DNA of 64,000 nucleotides from an uncultured Prevotellaceae bacterium (lineage in GTDB: Bacteria > Bacteroidota > Bacteroidia > Bacteroidales > UBA932), in NCBI GenBank assembly GCA_947166905.1, contig CAMVFZ010000001.1, forward strand, positions 62,001-126,000. The letters are read 5' to 3'. The position numbers were made by a program, and so were the translations under genes. This document shows, one piece after another, positions 61,590 through 64,000 of the stretch (its first letter is position 1; each line of letters begins with the position of its first letter). The notes below the pieces were generated by a model. The model saw nothing but the letters and a program-made list of their open reading frames with translations. It was not told the origin of the DNA and ran no database searches.

Positions 61590-62607
61590 GGAACTTCACG
61601 GTTTTTTCGGGTTTGTTAATCATCTCCACGGAGGTGGGAGCATCAAGGATGCGCGTCATGGCATACGGGAGCTGGTCCATACCCTCGGCAGGCTCGCTAT
61701 ACAGGAAAAGTTTCTCGTTCTCTTCGATAGAGATGGAGCTCATCATTTCGGTCTGGCTCATCATGTACTGGGCCTTTACGGTCACGGTATAGTCGGAATT
61801 CAACGGAACCACTTCGTCCACCTGGATGTAGGAATTATCATAGGAATAGACGTGAACCTTATATCCAGCCTGCAGGGTACCGCCTCCATTGTGGGCGTAC
61901 TTGATGGTAATCTCCTTGCCGTAGTCTTCACGCACGTTGAAAGCGATATTCTGCTGAGGAGTCAGCATAAGGATGGAAACGTCGGTGCCCCCCAGGGAGG
62001 CCACATCGATGGCTTCAAAATGACAAGGGGCAATTCTCTGCAACACCGTCTGACCTTCCTTTGCCTGATCCGTCAACATGATATAAAAGCCGTAGGCATC
62101 CTTCTCTTTGGCTATCTGGCACCAGCGGGCCAGGAGTTGCTCGTATTCCTTCTCGTGCTCATCTGGAATTCCGTCTGTCATCAGCTTAAGTATATCCACC
62201 TTATTCGCAGACAACACGTTATCCACCACATACTGCAGAGGCTCATAGAGGCACGTCATCGTAGTCATATGGCCATTAAAGTTGTGCAGGGGAATTTTGT
62301 ACTCCTTGATTTTGGCTACCAGTTTGGCTTTTCCGGCTACCGTGGCATATTCCTTCCACTCGCCAAGCACTTTGTGCTGGAAAGGGATCACGACAATTTC
62401 TGTACGGTCGTCGTTTATCTGCGAAATATCCGTAATAATAGCTTCTTTGACCTGTTCCCAAATATTAGGAGCCCCCGGGGCCTTGCCCTGCATGGACAGC
62501 GTAACGTCCCACAGATAGGTCTGCCGCACATCCTTCACGTTTCCACTCTGAGCATAAGTAAGAACAAAGATCAGAAAAGCAAATGTGGAAAATAAAAATC
62601 TCTTCAT
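61579..62607 (-). CDS. Exported vWA-like protein
   Basis: A 342-residue secreted protein. A signal peptide (MKRFLFSTFAFLIFVLTYAQ, cleavage after AQ) is followed by a von Willebrand A-like domain: metal-site motif D34-V-T-L-S38 (MIDAS DxS/TxS type) and T-D-G in LMTDGIPDE. It could bind a partner through a metal-dependent surface. I chose the ATG at 62607 (MKRF) because it gives a proper signal peptide; the ORF's first codon at 62616 is TTG. It overlaps the next gene by 11 bp. First gene of the run. Confidence 0.75.
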   Translation of the reverse strand: MKRFLFSTFAFLIFVLTYAQSGNVKDVRQTYLWDVTLSMQGKAPGAPNIWEQVKEAIITDISQINDDRTEIVVIPFQHKVLGEWKEYATVAGKAKLVAKIKEYKIPLHNFNGHMTTMTCLYEPLQYVVDNVLSANKVDILKLMTDGIPDEHEKEYEQLLARWCQIAKEKDAYGFYIMLTDQAKEGQTVLQRIAPCHFEAIDVASLGGTDVSILMLTPQQNIAFNVREDYGKEITIKYAHNGGGTLQAGYKVHVYSYDNSYIQVDEVVPLNSDYTVTVKAQYMMSQTEMMSSISIEENEKLFLYSEPAEGMDQLPYAMTRILDAPTSVEMINKPEKTVKFHVL

Positions 62608-62664
62608 TATCATCAATCCGTCAGATGCTCAATGACGATAGTTTTTTAGTGTTATTATATGCAG

Positions 62665-62750
62665 AAAGTGTGAGCCAACTTAGTCTTATCTTACCAAGAG
62701 GCTCTGGACTGCCGTGTGTGGAGATAAGAGAGAGTTTAAGCTCACACTTT
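62665..62750 (-). promoter_or_regulatory. Nested imperfect inverted repeat in the run's leader
   Basis: Outer arms AAAGTGTGAGC (62665-62675)/GCTCACACTTT (62740-62750) are exact over 11 bp; inner arms TCTTATCT (62684-62691)/AGATAAGA (62722-62729) exact over 8 bp. An RNA structure of about 86 nt is possible. Whether it acts as a riboswitch, attenuator or degraded element is unknown. Confidence 0.5.
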
Positions 62751-62896
62751 GCTATACAGAGGACGAAGCCCAGCATATAGCCAATGCAAGCGATTAAACA
62801 TCATCCCACCACACGTGAATTGTCCAGATTCCTTGGTATGGAATAAAGCTAAACGCTTTCTAATATTTTAAAACAATACTGCTTGAGTATCACCAA

Positions 62897-62904
62897 CAAA
62901 TATA
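62897..62904 (-). promoter_or_regulatory. Bacteroidota -7 box, presumed promoter of the 14-gene run
   Basis: TATATTTG on the minus strand with a TTG about 20 bp upstream on the same strand. It is the nearest box to the first gene and leaves a leader of about 280 nt. Confidence 0.55.
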
Positions 62905-63016
62905 CAATAATAAAGTAAAAAATACAATAATTAATACAGCAATTGCTATCTCTGACGCCTTCCGACAACGCCATATCCCTACTTCCCGCCTAAACGTTTT
63001 ATATCGTTTCTACAAA

Positions 63017-63044
63017 TTATTCGCTCACATGAGTGAGCGAATAA
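63017..63044 (-). terminator. Probable terminator of the NUDIX gene
   Basis: A 12-bp perfect stem TTATTCGCTCAC (63017-63028)/GTGAGCGAATAA (63033-63044) with a 4-nt loop, 29 bp after the NUDIX stop. The following U-tract is weak (TTTGTAG on the minus strand). Confidence 0.7.
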
Positions 63045-63072
63045 CAAAAGTCCTATCTATTTTTGGATAAAG

Positions 63073-63798
63073 CTAGAACTCCAACTGGAACCCGTTACTT
63101 TTTAGCCGGTCATAATTATCCTTGTCAAAGCGGTACTTGATTGGTGTCCTTGTGCCGTGACGGGGTGTATCGTCCTCAACTTCTGACAGGATCTCATAAT
63201 GCTTCATCTTGTTGGCGAAATTGCGGCGGTCGAACTTGACTTCCAAGATGGACTCGTATAGGTTCTGAAGTTGTGGAAGAGTGAACACTTCAGACAGCAA
63301 TTCAAATCCGACCGGCTCAAAATGGATATTTTGCTTGAGTTTGGAGAAAGCTACGCGCAGAATCTTATCGTGGTCAAAGGCCAGGTGAGGGATGTCCTTC
63401 CAGCTATACCACTCGGCTTTCTCTGCATCTGTGGCCGCCTTAACTTCGGCTAATTTTACAAGAGCATAATGGGCCACAGTTATCACGCGCTCGCGCGGGT
63501 CGCGATTTATATCACTAAAGGTGCCCACCTCTTTGAAATCCTTGACGGACAACTTAAGGCCGGTCTCTTCCTTCAGCTCGCGTGCAGCAGTGTGGGCAAT
63601 AGTCTTATCCTTCTCCACGTCCAAAAAGCCACCGGGAAGTGCCCACTCCCCTACATAAGCAGTGGTGCTTGCATCTTTTTCCTTTCCTCGTTTAATAAGG
63701 AGCACTTTCAATTCCTTTCCGTCATAGCCAAAGACAATGCAATCTGCCGTTACAGCCGGATGCGGATACTCATATGTATACTGACCTTTTGTTGCCAT
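63073..63798 (-). CDS. NUDIX-domain protein with C-terminal winged helix, NrtR-like
   Basis: A 241-residue protein: an N-terminal NUDIX domain (about 10-140) and a C-terminal region (about 145-241) compatible with an NrtR-type winged helix. In the Nudix box the RELKEETGL half is intact but the preceding Glu position appears replaced, as in regulators that bind rather than cleave ADP-ribose derivatives. NrtR proteins regulate NAD metabolism genes. The ATG at 63798 is preferred (MATKGQ), 17 bp downstream of the -7 box; the 63846 ORF start is upstream of it. Divergent from an ADP-ribosylglycohydrolase gene. Confidence 0.85.
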   Translation of the reverse strand: MATKGQYTYEYPHPAVTADCIVFGYDGKELKVLLIKRGKEKDASTTAYVGEWALPGGFLDVEKDKTIAHTAARELKEETGLKLSVKDFKEVGTFSDINRDPRERVITVAHYALVKLAEVKAATDAEKAEWYSWKDIPHLAFDHDKILRVAFSKLKQNIHFEPVGFELLSEVFTLPQLQNLYESILEVKFDRRNFANKMKHYEILSEVEDDTPRHGTRTPIKYRFDKDNYDRLKSNGFQLEF

Positions 63799-63815
63799 AT
63801 TCCATTTCTTTTCTG

Positions 63816-63823
63816 CAAATGTA
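63816..63823 (-). promoter_or_regulatory. Bacteroidota -7 box for the NUDIX gene
   Basis: TACATTTG on the minus strand; together with 63899-63906 it makes a divergent promoter pair around the palindrome. Confidence 0.6.
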
Positions 63824-63852
63824 GTGAGTGCCAAGGATATTTGCAAGCATTA

Positions 63853-63869
63853 TGTGTATTTTTTACACA
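63853..63869. promoter_or_regulatory. TGTGTA-N5-TACACA palindrome, candidate NrtR operator
   Basis: A perfect 6-bp inverted repeat with a 5-bp spacer, located between the two divergent promoters (about 30 bp from each -7 box). Such a position suits a shared repressor site. Confidence 0.55.
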
Positions 63870-63898
63870 AAATATTTGTAAACAAAAAATCTTTGTTT

Positions 63899-63906
63899 TA
63901 TCTTTG
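63899..63906 (+). promoter_or_regulatory. Bacteroidota -7 box for the ADP-ribosylglycohydrolase gene
   Basis: TATCTTTG with a TTTG at 63875-63878 (20 bp upstream, possible -33). Leader to the ATG at 63954 is about 43 nt. Confidence 0.65.
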
Positions 63907-63953
63907 CGTAAGTTTAACACAATTTTATTAACTTTACAGAAATTTCAGAGACT

Positions 63954-64000
63954 ATGTTGGGTGCTATCACAGGAGATACCATAGGATCGACCTATGAGTT
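63954..64000 (+). CDS. ADP-ribosylglycohydrolase-family protein, truncated by window end
   Basis: Only the first 15 codons are inside the window: MLGAITGDTIGSTYE. This matches the start of DraG/ADP-ribosylglycohydrolase proteins, where a G-D-x-x-G-S element in the first helix binds one of the two metal ions. It is divergent from the NUDIX gene, so the two may handle ADP-ribose together. The rest is outside the window. Confidence 0.8.
   Translation, partial: MLGAITGDTIGSTYE

Larger units (their letters stand above)
62617..63072. other. Gene-free stretch upstream of the 14-gene run
   Basis: No convincing ORF. Contains a minus-strand -7 box at 62897-62904, a nested inverted repeat at 62665-62750, and the hairpin at 63017-63044 just after the NUDIX stop. 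The promoter would give a leader of about 280 nt that includes the inverted repeat. Confidence 0.7.

Noticed and set aside
61477..62595. Forward ORF (372 codons) opposite the vWA gene
   Set aside because: The reverse frame has a signal peptide and a MIDAS-type motif; the forward frame has none.
62583..62780. Forward 65-codon ORF in the leader region
   Set aside because: No ribosome-binding site, no family signal, and it runs into the first gene of the minus-strand run; it spans the inverted-repeat element.

Overview
The window looks like a chromosomal segment of an order-Bacteroidales bacterium (phylum Bacteroidota), probably an uncultured gut or rumen lineage. Many genes are preceded by the Bacteroidota sigma-factor promoter, a -7 box TAnnTTTG often with a TTTG/TTG -33 box about 19-21 bp upstream. 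The window also carries a TonB-receptor operon with BACON-type lipoproteins, a COX24/AURKAIP1-like micro-protein, and many outer-membrane barrels and lipoproteins. No genus can be named from this sequence alone. All composition statements are by eye, not computed.

Layout. (1) 1-6411: two AppA/Agp-type histidine acid phosphatase paralogues flank an AT-rich block of unrecognised membrane, secreted and TPR proteins. (2) 6545-10940: tyrS, rbfA, a LolC/E-like permease and a C1B aminopeptidase. (3) 11044-17042: a TonB-dependent receptor operon with two lipoproteins and an outer-membrane barrel, likely a nutrient or metal uptake locus of unknown substrate. (4) 17065-47057: mostly housekeeping genes: rpmH, alr, a zinc peptidase, tadA, tRNA-Gln, DJ-1, coaD, ung, lon, HU, a 29-residue COX24-like protein, rng, rluD-like, a PASTA protein, lnt, tcdA, an outer-membrane barrel, ruvC, serS, rpmA, rplU, rpsU, a sirtuin, an AAA ATPase, a flavodoxin, a ferritin-like/glutathione peroxidase/OhrR-like operon, tRNA-Leu, an AsmA-like protein and an HD hydrolase. 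(5) 47457-62607: one 14-gene run, all on the minus strand, described below. (6) 63073-64000: a NUDIX protein, possibly an NrtR-type regulator, divergent from a truncated ADP-ribosylglycohydrolase gene.

The most interesting region is 47457-62607. In transcription order it encodes an exported vWA-like protein, a membrane lipoprotein, a tubulin-like GTPase candidate (912 aa), a membrane-anchored papain-like cysteine peptidase (1173 aa), a secreted DNA/RNA non-specific endonuclease, a TerB-like protein, a complete His-Xaa-Ser system (HxsA substrate, HxsD, and two radical SAM enzymes HxsB and HxsC), a voltage-gated-type K+ channel and three small exported or membrane proteins. The Hxs system is a bioinformatically defined radical-SAM peptide-modification system. 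Its linkage here to a tubulin-like/vWA/papain module, a nuclease and a channel suggests a composite envelope-associated machine. That connection is inferred from co-orientation, very short spacing and overlaps. By eye the base composition changes sharply at 54380, so the run may be two modules joined.

Regulatory structure seen directly includes a perfect 16-bp palindrome on the -33 box of the ferritin-like/peroxidase/OhrR-like operon, a TGTGTA-N5-TACACA palindrome between the NUDIX and ADP-ribosylglycohydrolase genes, a nested inverted repeat in the presumed leader of the 14-gene run, a bidirectional terminator after rpmH, and a threefold tandem repeat of the start region of the HD-domain gene.
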